DNA of 64,000 bases from Pseudalkalibacillus sp051842935 (GCF_051842935.1 NZ_JBPXRR010000001.1:2418001-2482000), one strand, 5' to 3'; positions 33,217-41,781 are shown, counted from the first letter of the stretch. The notes: generated by a model from the letters alone, not told the origin. Program-made: numbers and translations.

Positions 33217-34716
33217 TTATTTCGCTGCGAATTTTTCAACGAGCTTGACGATCGAACGAGTCATGACGCCTGTTGCACCTTTTGGCCCGAGGTCGCTCGC
33301 TTTATTGCTGTATGCTGTTCCAGCAATATCAAGGTGAAGCCATGGTGTATCCTCCACGAATTCGGATAGGAAGACACCACCTTGAACAGGGTGTGCATTC
33401 TTACCGGCAGAATTGACGAAATCCGCTACGTTACTAATGCGTAGAATTTTCTTGTACGGTCCGAACATCGGAAGTCGCCATACATACTCTCCCGCTTCTT
33501 CCGCACATTGCTCGAATTTCTGGAAGAACGCTTCATCATTGCTCATCACACCGGATGCAATGTCACCGAATGCGACGACGACACCTCCAGTAAGTGTAGC
33601 GAGATCCACCAGGTAAGATGCACCTTGCTCTTTTGCATACGTGATCGCGTCTGCTAGAATCAATCGTCCTTCTGCATCCGTGTTCGTGATCTCGATCGTT
33701 TTACCGCTCATGGACGTCAGAACATCTCCTGGTTTCATTGCAGAGCCGTTAATCAGGTTTTCACTGGATGGAATGACAAACATGACGTTCACGTCTGGCT
33801 TCAATCGGCCGACCGACTCCATCGCTCCAAGAACCGCAGCACTTCCGCCCATGTCAGACTTCATTTCGTGCATGTTCAGGGCAGGCTTCAAGGAGTAACC
33901 ACCTGCATCAAATGTGAGACCTTTCCCTACAAAAGTAAGGACGTCTTCCCACTTCTCTTTTGCCTTGTATTTGACGACGATCAATTTCGCGTCCTGATCT
34001 GACCCTTGGCTGACACCAAGTAAAGCACCCATTCCGAGTTCTTTCATGTCCGACTCTTCGAGTACATCGTATTCAAAACCATGCTTTTGAGCAATACTTA
34101 CAGCTTGAGCCGCAAGGTCAGTTGGTGTAAGCAGGTTTCCTGGCGTATTGACCAGATCACGTGCTACGTTCGTTCCTGCAGCATACGCTTCCCCACTCTT
34201 CAGGGCGTAATCAATTGTTGCTTCATCTTCTTCTGAGTAGAGTTCAATCCTTTTCAACTCATACTTTCTTTCATTCTTCTTTTCCTTGTAATCTTCAAAT
34301 TGATATGTCGCAAGCATGAATGCTTCGGATAGCGCATGAACCGTTTGCTTGAACTCAACCGCTTCGGAATAGAATGAATCCATCGCAATGGCGATTTCTT
34401 CTTGCTTGTGTTGCTTCAATTCTTTTGCGACTTTACCGAAAGCCTCTCTCACTTTACGGTAATTAAGGTCTTTGCGTAATCCTAATCCAACGAAATAGAT
34501 GGTCTTCACACCAAGTGCTCCTAGCGTGTGAATGCGTGTCACTTTCTTCAGTTTTGCAGAAAGGTCATCGCTTTTGAACAGTTCACTGATATGGCCATTT
34601 AAAGCGCTATCAATTTCACTTGCGATTCCCGTCGGCTTTTTGTCATCACCATAGATTCCGACAACCAACGTATGTATATCTTGTCTCACATCTAACCCTT
34701 TTTTGACTGTAAACAT
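33217..34716 (-). CDS. pepA: Leucyl aminopeptidase (M17, PepA/YuiE)
   Basis: A 499-residue cytosolic dizinc aminopeptidase that removes N-terminal amino acids from peptides. The C-terminal catalytic domain has FVGKGLTFDAGGYSLKP (Lys and Asp metal ligands) and the family signature NTDAEGRLILADA near residue 345. The N-terminal domain is poorly conserved. Length is typical. It corresponds to yuiE in B. subtilis. Confidence 0.95.
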   Translation of the reverse strand: MFTVKKGLDVRQDIHTLVVGIYGDDKKPTGIASEIDSALNGHISELFKSDDLSAKLKKVTRIHTLGALGVKTIYFVGLGLRKDLNYRKVREAFGKVAKELKQHKQEEIAIAMDSFYSEAVEFKQTVHALSEAFMLATYQFEDYKEKKNERKYELKRIELYSEEDEATIDYALKSGEAYAAGTNVARDLVNTPGNLLTPTDLAAQAVSIAQKHGFEYDVLEESDMKELGMGALLGVSQGSDQDAKLIVVKYKAKEKWEDVLTFVGKGLTFDAGGYSLKPALNMHEMKSDMGGSAAVLGAMESVGRLKPDVNVMFVIPSSENLINGSAMKPGDVLTSMSGKTIEITNTDAEGRLILADAITYAKEQGASYLVDLATLTGGVVVAFGDIASGVMSNDEAFFQKFEQCAEEAGEYVWRLPMFGPYKKILRISNVADFVNSAGKNAHPVQGGVFLSEFVEDTPWLHLDIAGTAYSNKASDLGPKGATGVMTRSIVKLVEKFAAK

Positions 34717-34768
34717 CCAATTCCCCCTCTAATCTCTTTTCCTCATTATATCGAAATATTTCGATTAC

Positions 34769-35152
34769 CTAAACATCATCTTGTAAATACAAATAAATAT
34801 TCGGCAGTGCCGGGAGTTCCTTTGTTCTTTCATAAGGAACAGCATCGATATCCGGCAGTATATGCAAGCACTTTTTCACAAAAACACGCAATTCATTCGT
34901 GTCGAGTCCCCAAAACACGTCAGGATAAGGCTCGAAACACTCCTGAGCTCGTTGGAACATTTGCCTTGCTCCTTTTACATTACCATATTCATAGTGATAA
35001 ATCGCGACAGACATCTGCAATAAGCCTTTTAAAAAAAGATTCTGCTTGTCTATCATCCAGATTTCTTCAATCAAATCATGACATGTATAATAATCGCCCT
35101 CGTTAAAGCTGACGAAGAATTCATAGTATTCCATCGGATAATTTGAACGCAT
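34769..35152 (-). CDS. DUF309-family helical protein
   Basis: A 127-residue protein with the DUF309 signature. EYYEFFVSFNEGDYYTCHDLIEEIW and FLKGLLQMSVAIYHYEYGNVKGA give the paired HxxxE/H-E metal-like motif of this family. Function unknown; similar Bacillus genes encode small helical bundles. ATG 35152 is five bases after GGGGGAG. It is upstream of pepA on the same strand, with 52 bases between. Confidence 0.82.
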   Translation of the reverse strand: MRSNYPMEYYEFFVSFNEGDYYTCHDLIEEIWMIDKQNLFLKGLLQMSVAIYHYEYGNVKGARQMFQRAQECFEPYPDVFWGLDTNELRVFVKKCLHILPDIDAVPYERTKELPALPNIYLYLQDDV

Positions 35153-35270
35153 GCAATCTCCCCCTGCCACTATATGTTATCACTTGCATATGTATTTCTA
35201 AATCGGGGTAATGAATGAATAAACGATATGGTAAACTAAATTTAGGATTAGATGAAAGGAAGTTGCTTTC

Positions 35271-35753
35271 TTGGAGGACTTATTAACGAATTTTCCATTA
35301 TGGTGTGCGATCTTTTCCATACTGTTCGCTCAATTGATTAAAATTCCGATCATGTATATTTCCACACGGAAACTCGAATGGGGTTTATTCTTCAGTACAG
35401 GTGGAATGCCGAGCTCCCACTCGAGCGGCGTTACATCACTGACGACATCCATCGGTTTGGTGGAAGGGGTCGGTTCACCGTTATTTGCCATTACTGCAGT
35501 ATTCAGCATAATTGTCATGTATGATGCGAAAGGTGTGCGCTGGCAGGCCGGCGAGCAAGCGATCGTGTTGAACCAGTTGGTCAGAGATTTCCAGCACTTG
35601 ACGACGGAAATCAAGAATTGGCCGAAAAAGAACGAAGAAGAAAAGAGAAGAGAACTGAAGGAACTGTTAGGGCACCGTCCGAGCGAAGTGTTTTTCGGCG
35701 CCCTGCTTGGAATCGGTCTAAGCTTAGCGATTTTTTACGGTTTTGTCCAATAG
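35271..35753 (+). CDS. yuiD: Divergent PAP2 / DUF212 membrane protein (YuiD)
   Basis: A 160-residue, three- to four-TM protein of the divergent PAP2 (acid phosphatase/vanadium-haloperoxidase-related) family. KLEWGLFFSTGGMPSSHSSGVTSL near 40-60 carries the PSSHSS motif, and LLGHRPSEVFFGALLGIGL the C-terminal arginine/histidine motif. A role in isoprenoid or lipid phosphate metabolism is plausible but unproven. The TTG start follows AAAGGA by ten bases. The next gene's ribosome site overlaps its stop codon. Confidence 0.87.
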   Translation: MEDLLTNFPLWCAIFSILFAQLIKIPIMYISTRKLEWGLFFSTGGMPSSHSSGVTSLTTSIGLVEGVGSPLFAITAVFSIIVMYDAKGVRWQAGEQAIVLNQLVRDFQHLTTEIKNWPKKNEEEKRRELKELLGHRPSEVFFGALLGIGLSLAIFYGFVQ

Positions 35754-35765
35754 GAGGGGATTCAT

Positions 35766-36596
35766 ATTCGAATCATATCGATCTGTCCGAGTAATACCGA
35801 ACTGGTTGCCTATTTAGGCTTGACCTCCTCGCTTGTCGGAGTGGATGACTTTTCTGACTGGCCGAAAGAAATTGAAGAACTGCCAAGGTTAGGTCCAGAC
35901 TTGAATATCAATATGGATCGTTTGCAAGCGTTAGAGCCTGACCTTGTATTAGCCTCGCTCAGTGTACCAGGTATGGAAAAGAACATTGAACGACTTGACG
36001 AAAGAGGGATCCGGTACCATATATTCAATCCGAACTCCCTTGATGAAATTGCAGACGATCTCCTGAAGCTTGGAGAACTGACTGGCTTTGAAGAACGAGC
36101 GAAACAGATTGTTGCTCATTTTCGAAATGTGATTGAAGAGTATAAAGGAATTTCGAGGACGGTGACCGAAAAACCTTCTTTGTATTGGGAATGGTGGCCG
36201 AAGCCTGCTTTTACACCTGGTGGCGAGAATTGGCTGACAGAGATCAGTGAGCTTGCCGGTGCGGAGAACTGTTTTGCAGATGAAGATGTTGCAAGTGTCC
36301 AGACGGATTGGGAAACGATTCGGAAACGTGAACCGGACCATATCTGTCTCGTCTGGGTAGGTGTGCGGAAGCAGAAGGTCAACCCGAAGATCCTCGATAA
36401 ACGACCGGATTGGGATCAAATGAAGGCGATGCAGATGAATCATGTGCATGTGTTGGAGGAACCTTACTTTTGCAGACCCTCACCTCGCCTGTTGATCGGA
36501 TTGCAGAAGATTGCTTCCATCATCCATCCGGATGATTATCCCGTTTACGAGGATGAGGAAGATCCTCTATTGAAAATGAGCAAAGGACTGGCTTGA
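35766..36596 (+). CDS. Cobalamin-binding-protein-like (periplasmic-binding fold), no signal peptide; ATT start
   Basis: About 276 residues of the Fe/B12 periplasmic-binding fold: RIISICPSNTELVAYLG at the N-terminus, VGVDDFSDWP, LEPDLVLASL, and the C-terminal RPSPRLLIGLQKIASIIHP. No signal peptide or lipobox is present, so it is probably cytosolic. No ATG, GTG or TTG occurs before the conserved first strand. The codon at 35766 is ATT, eight bases after GGAGG, and gives the expected first residues. A TTG at 35820 would delete them. It is translationally linked to yuiD. Confidence 0.75.
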   Translation: MRIISICPSNTELVAYLGLTSSLVGVDDFSDWPKEIEELPRLGPDLNINMDRLQALEPDLVLASLSVPGMEKNIERLDERGIRYHIFNPNSLDEIADDLLKLGELTGFEERAKQIVAHFRNVIEEYKGISRTVTEKPSLYWEWWPKPAFTPGGENWLTEISELAGAENCFADEDVASVQTDWETIRKREPDHICLVWVGVRKQKVNPKILDKRPDWDQMKAMQMNHVHVLEEPYFCRPSPRLLIGLQKIASIIHPDDYPVYEDEEDPLLKMSKGLA

Positions 36597-36618
36597 TAGT
36601 GAGCCAGTCCTTTTTTTA
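36585..36618 (+). terminator. Terminator after the B12-binding-like gene
   Basis: GGACTGGCT pairs with AGCCAGTCC, followed by TTTTTTT. The stem overlaps the stop codon. Confidence 0.9.
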
Positions 36619-36627
36619 CATATACGA

Positions 36628-37326
36628 TTAAGTATCTTTCGGCTTGAACATCTGCTCTCGGAACACTTGCATCGATTCCTGTTCATTGAGGGCGGTGAGC
36701 GTTTTTTCGCTCAACTTCCCTTCACCACGGTGGATCACATAGACATCAAGGGTTTTTTTGCCCCATTTTTTATACACATCATCTACCGTCTCGTAATAGA
36801 GGTCGATTTTCTTCTGTTTGATGGCTGAGCCTGTGTCCGCTACAACCCCGTAGCCGTATCCAGGAATCCAAAGGATACTTCCGATTGGAAAAACCCTCGT
36901 ATCCGCAGCGATCGTCGAGTAGAGGTCTCGCCGGACCTTTACACCGGATTTCGTAATCCCATAGGCAGGGTGTTCTTTCGTCTTACCGGTCGACTCGACT
37001 CCCGCCGTGTACCCCGTCGCGACTACCTTCACCTTTGGATAACGATCCGTATCTATGGTATCTTCTAATGTCTTTCCTTTTGCCAATGCGCTCGATGATA
37101 GCTGCAGCGATTTGTTTTTGACGCTTAACAGCTGTTTCATCATGAAGCTGCTTGTCTTTTTCACATGCTCCAAAGCTTTCGTATCGATTGTGAATTCCTT
37201 CGAATTTGCGAAACTCACAAGTCCCGAAGCTTCGACTCCTGAAACTTTCCCTATGGTCGTGAATAATGCAATTACAAATAAACAAGTCATAAGAGAGCGT
37301 TTCAGAATGGTTTTGGTAAACTGCAT
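36628..37326 (-). CDS. yuiC: 3D-domain protein (YuiC), MltA/Sps-like
   Basis: A 232-residue secreted or membrane-anchored protein with an N-terminal signal-type helix (about 8-28). The C-terminal 3D domain has its three conserved aspartates: ATGYTAGVESTGKTKEHPAY, STIAADTRVFPIGS, GVVADTGSAIK and KKIDLYYET. YuiC-type proteins resemble stationary-phase survival (Sps) factors with a lytic-transglycosylase-like fold. ATG 37326 is seven bases after AGGAG; the upstream extension of the frame lacks a ribosome site. Confidence 0.9.
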   Translation of the reverse strand: MQFTKTILKRSLMTCLFVIALFTTIGKVSGVEASGLVSFANSKEFTIDTKALEHVKKTSSFMMKQLLSVKNKSLQLSSSALAKGKTLEDTIDTDRYPKVKVVATGYTAGVESTGKTKEHPAYGITKSGVKVRRDLYSTIAADTRVFPIGSILWIPGYGYGVVADTGSAIKQKKIDLYYETVDDVYKKWGKKTLDVYVIHRGEGKLSEKTLTALNEQESMQVFREQMFKPKDT

Positions 37327-37441
37327 CTTTTCACTCCTCTCACGCCTAATCCTTTCCAAAAACGGAAGAAAGTATTCATGAAGCCCGTCCAAAGACGAAA
37401 AATACAGACTATTTGAATATTCTTCCAGAATGGGGGTGAGC

Positions 37442-37597
37442 AGTGCCAGGTACCGTTTCAAAACCCACTGGTGTCAACGCTTTTGAGACGGTGCCAGGTA
37501 CTCTTCAGAAATCCTTATGTATCAACACTTCTTAGATGGTACCTGGTACCGTTTAGAACACCAGCAAGCAGTAGGGTTCTCTTCGCGTACCTGGTAC
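37442..37597. repeat. GGTACCTGGCACC-type dispersed repeat cluster (copy 4, longest)
   Basis: Four motif copies at about 48-base spacing: AGTGCCAGGTACC (37442-37454), GGTGCCAGGTAC (37490-37501), GGTACCTGGTACC (37538-37550) and GTACCTGGTAC (37587-37597). The intervals share an internal core, GTGTCAACGCTTTTGAGACG versus GTATCAACACTTCTTAGATG, so this is a tandem of related units. Confidence 0.85.
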
Positions 37598-37678
37598 TGG
37601 TCAGCACGGATTGGCATTGATTTACAGTCGGCACAGCCGACAGTTATGGTTTGTTCCCGTTGTATATAAAAGTAAACA

Positions 37679-37711
37679 TAAAAAAGACTGTCGAATGGTT
37701 TCGACAGTCTT
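37679..37711 (-). terminator. Terminator after yuiB
   Basis: AAGACTGTCGAA-ACCA-TTCGACAGTCTT followed by TTTTTA on the minus strand. Confidence 0.92.
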
Positions 37712-37741
37712 CTCATAGCTCATATCCTATACGGTCTTCAA

Positions 37742-38065
37742 TTAGAACATCTGGTATCCTCGGACTCTGAGCATCTTGATCGTAATGCCCGATAAAATCG
37801 CTCCGAGTAAGCCGAATAAGAGAATTAGAATATCAGAAAAGTGCAATAGAATTATTTTATTTATCAATTCTTGGAAGGTTGTTCCTGGTGCTGCAAAGTA
37901 ATCAAAAAACGGTACATCGTCAATGATCATGATTACAACAACGGGATAAAGAACAGCCATAACCCAAGTCATTCTTAACAACATGTTCAAAAGAAAGCCT
38001 ATTCCAAAGAACAAAACCATGAACAACAGCATGGAGATGATCAAGGTCGGAATGGTTAACGGCAT
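37742..38065 (-). CDS. yuiB: Small membrane protein YuiB
   Basis: A 107-residue protein with three TM segments: about 5-30 (LIISMLLFMVLFFGIGFLLN), 35-50, and the C-terminal IILLHFSDILILLFGLLGAI. A conserved DDVPFFDYFAAPGTTF loop links them. Length, topology and position between yuiA and yuiC match YuiB of Bacillus. Function unknown. ATG 38065 has AAGGGGTG before it. Confidence 0.85.
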   Translation of the reverse strand: MPLTIPTLIISMLLFMVLFFGIGFLLNMLLRMTWVMAVLYPVVVIMIIDDVPFFDYFAAPGTTFQELINKIILLHFSDILILLFGLLGAILSGITIKMLRVRGYQMF

Positions 38066-38182
38066 ACTGGTCACCCCTTTATATCCATTGACTAGTTTAC
38101 TGCATTATCAGTTGCAGAGTCAATGCTAGCGAAAGGGGATCCAGTGCGTTATTCTCAGTTGTTCATAAACCTGTCATAAGTT

Positions 38183-38320
38183 TCAGATGTGCTTCCTGCC
38201 ACTGCCTCCACAATGATCACAAGTTTCAGATCCACCAAGCAATAGCTGGAAATACCCTACCCCTTTACAATACTGACAAGTTACGGTTTGAGGACTGCGA
38301 TGCTTTTGTTCTTTGTTCAT
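38183..38320 (-). CDS. yuiA: Small zinc-ribbon protein YuiA
   Basis: A 45-residue protein with two CxxC pairs, CQYCKGVGYF and CDHCGGSG, like a single DnaJ-type zinc-binding repeat. ATG 38320 follows AAAGAGGTG by seven bases. It lies immediately upstream of yuiB in the same direction. Function unknown; Zn binding is inferred from the four cysteines. Confidence 0.85.
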   Translation of the reverse strand: MNKEQKHRSPQTVTCQYCKGVGYFQLLLGGSETCDHCGGSGRKHI

Positions 38321-38460
38321 GATAGACACCTCTTTATTTAAATTTTCTGATAATATACCAACTCTGTAGTTTTTTGAAAAATCTGATATTAGTCCATATT
38401 GGTTCATGTAAACGTATACACGAGCTTTTTTCTTCCACAATGTTTCGTTTTCAAACGTTT

Positions 38461-38946
38461 TTAACGGATATTGAAAATCTTATAATTCGTGTACCCAAAC
38501 TGCGTTCCAGGGTTCAAATCGTGTGTCGAAAAGCCGTTTTTGGAAGGGTCTTGACCAAGAAAAAAGTGAATCATGAGTGAAGATGATGGGTCGTTCAATA
38601 ATTTTGTCTTAGAAAAAAATCCGACCTCCGAAATTTCGCTCTGCTGCGGCTTCAATTCGCCACCAATCGCATCCATTGAGAAAATGACCATGTTATCGCT
38701 GATTTCTTCATTCAAGACCCCAGAGCGGATTCCGATTACACCCGTGATTTCTGCAATGATGCCGGTCTCCTCCCGTACTTCACGTTTTACCGCTTCATCA
38801 ATCGTTTCCCCTTCATCGACAAAGCCAGCAGGAAAGGACCACTTGCCTTTAAGTCCACCGTATTTCTTTTTCACGACAAGCCATTGATTGTCATGTTCAA
38901 TGATTCCTGCAACGGAAAGCCAAACTTTTTCACGTTTTCTGCTCAT
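38461..38946 (-). CDS. Nudix hydrolase
   Basis: A 161-residue protein with a complete Nudix box: GFVDEGETIDEAVKREVREE then TGI, matching GX5EX7REUXEEXGU. It hydrolyses a nucleoside diphosphate linked to some group X; the substrate is unknown. WSFPAGFVDEGE gives the usual lead-in strand. ATG 38946 follows GGGAGGA by about eight bases. An array of 20-bp tandem repeats begins 35 bases upstream of the start and may influence expression. Confidence 0.9.
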   Translation of the reverse strand: MSRKREKVWLSVAGIIEHDNQWLVVKKKYGGLKGKWSFPAGFVDEGETIDEAVKREVREETGIIAEITGVIGIRSGVLNEEISDNMVIFSMDAIGGELKPQQSEISEVGFFSKTKLLNDPSSSLMIHFFLGQDPSKNGFSTHDLNPGTQFGYTNYKIFNIR

Positions 38947-38980
38947 TTTCGGTTCCTCCCTACCTATGCAAACTGTCTCT

Positions 38981-39100
38981 ATATAGAAAATATAAATCAA
39001 AATCAGGATTTATAAACCAAAATCCAAAATTATAAGCCAAAATCAGAATTTATAATCCAAAACCAGAATTTATAATCCAAATTCAAAAATTATAATCCAA
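38981..39100. repeat. Tandem array of six 20-bp units upstream of the Nudix gene
   Basis: Six contiguous 20-base units with consensus AATCAGAATTTATAATCCAA. The units at 39041 and 39061 differ at one base; the outer units are more diverged. Each carries TATAAA or TATAAT on one strand, so the minus strand presents a ladder of -10-like boxes every 20 bases. There is no coding frame. Confidence 0.92.
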
Positions 39101-39120
39101 AACGCAGTTTCGCCACTATG

Positions 39121-39157
39121 TAAAAAAGAGCGAAGCCGCTCATCACGACTTCACTCT
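39121..39157 (-). terminator. Terminator after yumB
   Basis: AGAGTGAAG pairs with CTTCGCTCT (one G-U), followed by TTTTT on the minus strand. Confidence 0.85.
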
Positions 39158-39176
39158 TGATCGTATCAAACTTCTA

Positions 39177-40376
39177 TTAGAATAATTTGAGCTTACCTTT
39201 TTTGATGACGAGTGGAATTCCACCTAGTAGGTAGAGGTAACGGTTGTCGATGATCTTCTTCATCGCTGCTGCAGTTGCTCCGTAAAGCTTTCTGTTGCCG
39301 ACTTTACCGATTGCTTCACCTTTACCAAGAGAAGCTACTGTACCTTTGATGTCCGGTACGAATGTTTCCATTTTGCCACCGTTGATCAATGCCTTCAAGT
39401 TGCGTGCAACCGTAAAGGATTGTTGGATCGCAATTTGGGCAGTTGGTGGGTATGGACGGTTGATCTCTTCGTTGATGATCAATGCGCAATCTCCGACGAT
39501 GAAGATGTGATCTTTACCAGGAGCGCGAAGATCTTTCTCAACCTTCACACGGCCACGCATCGTTTCAAAACCAGAGTTTTCAACGATGGAGTTACCGCGG
39601 ATTCCTGTTGTCCAAACAATTGTGTCTGCTTTGATTTCTTCTTCTTCAAGAACGACACTGTCTTCAGTGACTTCCTTGATCGGAGTGCCAAGCATGAACT
39701 CGACGCCCTTACTTTCAAGAAGGTTCACAGCGTACTCGACGAGTTCTTCGTCAAAGCCAGGTAGCACTGTCGGAGCAGCTTCAGCACAGATCAAACGAAC
39801 TCTTTCACGTGGTACGTCGAACTCATCACAAAGCTCAGGAATACGGTCAGCCATCTCACCGATGAACTCGATACCAGTGAATCCTGCACCTGCTACAACG
39901 ATGTTCAACATGCCTTCAGAAGGGTTGTCTTCATTATTGTAACTAGCGAATAAGTACTCGATATGTTCTTTGATTTTACGGACAGTATCTACACTTCGAA
40001 TACTGAACGCATAGTCTTTAACACCTGGAATTCCAAATGTTTCAGATTCGAAACCAAGTCCGATGACAAGGTAATCGTATGTCAGTTCGCCGTTTTCCAA
40101 TTTGACGGTCTTGTTTGCATCATCAATGGAAACGACTGTGTCTTGAACGAAGTTGATGCGGTTCGTGTCGATGACATCACTGATCGCCATGCGTGTACGA
40201 TCGTGGTGCAACGTACCTGCAGCTGGCTCGTGAAGCCAAGTTGTTTGGTAATGGTAATTGTGCTTATTAACGAGCGTGATTTCCGCTTCGTTCATTCCTA
40301 ATTCTTTTGTGAGACGAGTTGCTGTCATGATCCCGCCGTATCCGGCACCGAGAATGACGATCTTTGGTCTACTCAT
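39177..40376 (-). CDS. yumB: Type II NADH dehydrogenase YumB
   Basis: A 399-residue peripheral membrane flavoprotein that passes electrons from NADH to quinone without proton pumping. The FAD-binding GxGxxG is KIVILGAGYGGIMTATRL, and the NADH-binding second Rossmann motif is IVVAGAGFTGIEFIGEMA near 165. VWTTGIRG and FIVGDCALI are the flavin-contact motifs. The C-terminal segment is amphipathic. ATG 40376 is nine bases after GGGTGG. It faces yumC across a divergent promoter region, as in B. subtilis. Confidence 0.93.
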   Translation of the reverse strand: MSRPKIVILGAGYGGIMTATRLTKELGMNEAEITLVNKHNYHYQTTWLHEPAAGTLHHDRTRMAISDVIDTNRINFVQDTVVSIDDANKTVKLENGELTYDYLVIGLGFESETFGIPGVKDYAFSIRSVDTVRKIKEHIEYLFASYNNEDNPSEGMLNIVVAGAGFTGIEFIGEMADRIPELCDEFDVPRERVRLICAEAAPTVLPGFDEELVEYAVNLLESKGVEFMLGTPIKEVTEDSVVLEEEEIKADTIVWTTGIRGNSIVENSGFETMRGRVKVEKDLRAPGKDHIFIVGDCALIINEEINRPYPPTAQIAIQQSFTVARNLKALINGGKMETFVPDIKGTVASLGKGEAIGKVGNRKLYGATAAAMKKIIDNRYLYLLGGIPLVIKKGKLKLF

Positions 40377-40617
40377 ATCTCTCATCCACCCTTTTCTTTT
40401 TTATATAGCGTTGGACAAATGCGTGCAGCATCGAAAATGAACCATAAAGTTTGTTACGTATTTCACGTACTTTAACGCAAAATGTCATAAAATCTCCGTA
40501 ATTGTCCCATTGTCAAGTTTAGTGCTTTTATTCGATTTTTTCAACCCATAGCACGCAACTTTTTTGTCGACCACCCTATTACACAGTTTTTCCCTTTTCT
40601 TCATCCTTTATTAAGCT

Positions 40618-40623
40618 TATAAT
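40618..40623 (+). promoter_or_regulatory. -10 element of yumC
   Basis: TATAAT 37 bases before the yumC start. The hexamer 17 bases upstream (TTTTCT) is a poor -35, so an activator or alternate spacing is possible. Confidence 0.4.
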
Positions 40624-40659
40624 GAGTACAACAACAGATAACTGGGGGTGTAGAATGAT

Positions 40660-41652
40660 ATGACCGAGCAACATGATATCTATGATGTAACGATCATAGG
40701 TGGAGGGCCGACAGGGTTATTCACCGCATTTTACGGAGGCATGAGACAGCTTAAGGTAAAGATCATCGAGAGTATGCCTCAATTAGGAGGACAATTAGCG
40801 GCACTTTATCCTGAGAAATACATATATGATGTAGCAGGATTTCCGAAAGTACTTGCACAAGATCTCGTTGATAATTTGAAAGAGCAGGCTTTTCAGTTCA
40901 ACCCATCTGTAGCTTTAGAGCAATCTGTACAAAAAGTAGAGCGAATGGAAGACAAAACGTTCAGACTCACTACGGATAAGGAAACACATTATTCCAAAAC
41001 GGTAATTATTACCGCTGGCGTTGGTGCTTTCCAACCTCGACGTCTTGAGCATGAGAATGCAAAAGAATATGAAGGGAAGAACCTTCACTATTTCGTAGAA
41101 GATCTCAATGCTTTTGCTGGCCAGAAGGTCGTTGTTTGTGGAGGCGGAGATTCCGCAGTCGATTGGGCAAACATGCTTGAGCCACTTGCGAAGGAAGTCA
41201 CATTGACACACCGTCGTGATAAGTTCCGTGCACACGAACACAGCGTCGAGCAATTGATGAACTCAAAGGTCTCCATCAAGACACCTTTCCAAGTGAAAGA
41301 AGTCATTGGAGATGAGAATGGCGTGAAAAAGGTCGTCTTGCAGGAATCCAAAGGGGAGAAAGAAGAAGTCATTGAATGTGACTCCTTGATCGTCAACTAC
41401 GGCTTCATTTCATCTCTTGGTCCGATAAAAGAATGGGGTCTGGACATCCAGAAGAACTCCATTGTCGTCAACTCACGTATGGAAACGAACATACCTGGCA
41501 TTTATGCAGCTGGAGACGTTTGTACATATGAAGGGAAAGTGAAATTGATTGCGACTGGATTTGGTGAAGCACCGACGGCGATCAACAATGCGAAAGCATA
41601 TATCGATCCGAAAGCAAAAGTACAACCAATGCATAGTACAAGCTTGTTTTAA
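40660..41652 (+). CDS. yumC: Ferredoxin/flavodoxin-NADP+ reductase, thioredoxin-reductase type
   Basis: A 330-residue homodimeric FNR of the Bacillus YumC type. The FAD motif is VTIIGGGPTGLFTAFYGG. The NADPH motif is VVVCGGGDSAVDWANML, with no redox-active CxxC between, which separates it from thioredoxin reductase. GIYAAGDVC and GEAPTAINNAKAYIDP close the protein. It shuttles electrons between NADPH and ferredoxin or flavodoxin. ATG 40660 has GGGGGTG nine bases before it. It is monocistronic with a strong terminator. Confidence 0.95.
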   Translation: MTEQHDIYDVTIIGGGPTGLFTAFYGGMRQLKVKIIESMPQLGGQLAALYPEKYIYDVAGFPKVLAQDLVDNLKEQAFQFNPSVALEQSVQKVERMEDKTFRLTTDKETHYSKTVIITAGVGAFQPRRLEHENAKEYEGKNLHYFVEDLNAFAGQKVVVCGGGDSAVDWANMLEPLAKEVTLTHRRDKFRAHEHSVEQLMNSKVSIKTPFQVKEVIGDENGVKKVVLQESKGEKEEVIECDSLIVNYGFISSLGPIKEWGLDIQKNSIVVNSRMETNIPGIYAAGDVCTYEGKVKLIATGFGEAPTAINNAKAYIDPKAKVQPMHSTSLF

Positions 41653-41661
41653 TATGAATTA

Positions 41662-41694
41662 AGAAGGTTCCGATCATGATCGGAACCTTTTTAT
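41662..41694 (+). terminator. Terminator after yumC
   Basis: AAGGTTCCGATC pairs with GATCGGAACCTT, followed by TTTATTT. Confidence 0.93.
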
Positions 41695-41781
41695 TTACCC
41701 CGTTATACCAGTTAGAGGCTCTTTCACACCCCGATCTCGCTTAAATCCGGAGATCGCCCCCTGCAAGATGTTCTTACTCAA

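Larger units (their letters stand above)
37327..37741. other. Gene-free stretch upstream of yuiC
   Basis: A 415-base gap containing repeat copy 4 (37442-37597) and the yuiB terminator. A 64-codon minus-strand open frame over 37522-37716 consists of repeat and terminator sequence and was not called. Confidence 0.5.

Noticed and set aside
35820..36596. TTG at 35820 as the start of the B12-binding-like gene
   Set aside because: No ribosome site at the right distance and it removes the conserved first strand; the ATT at 35766 fits better.
38981..39100. CRISPR-like array
   Set aside because: Units are contiguous 20-mers with no spacers.
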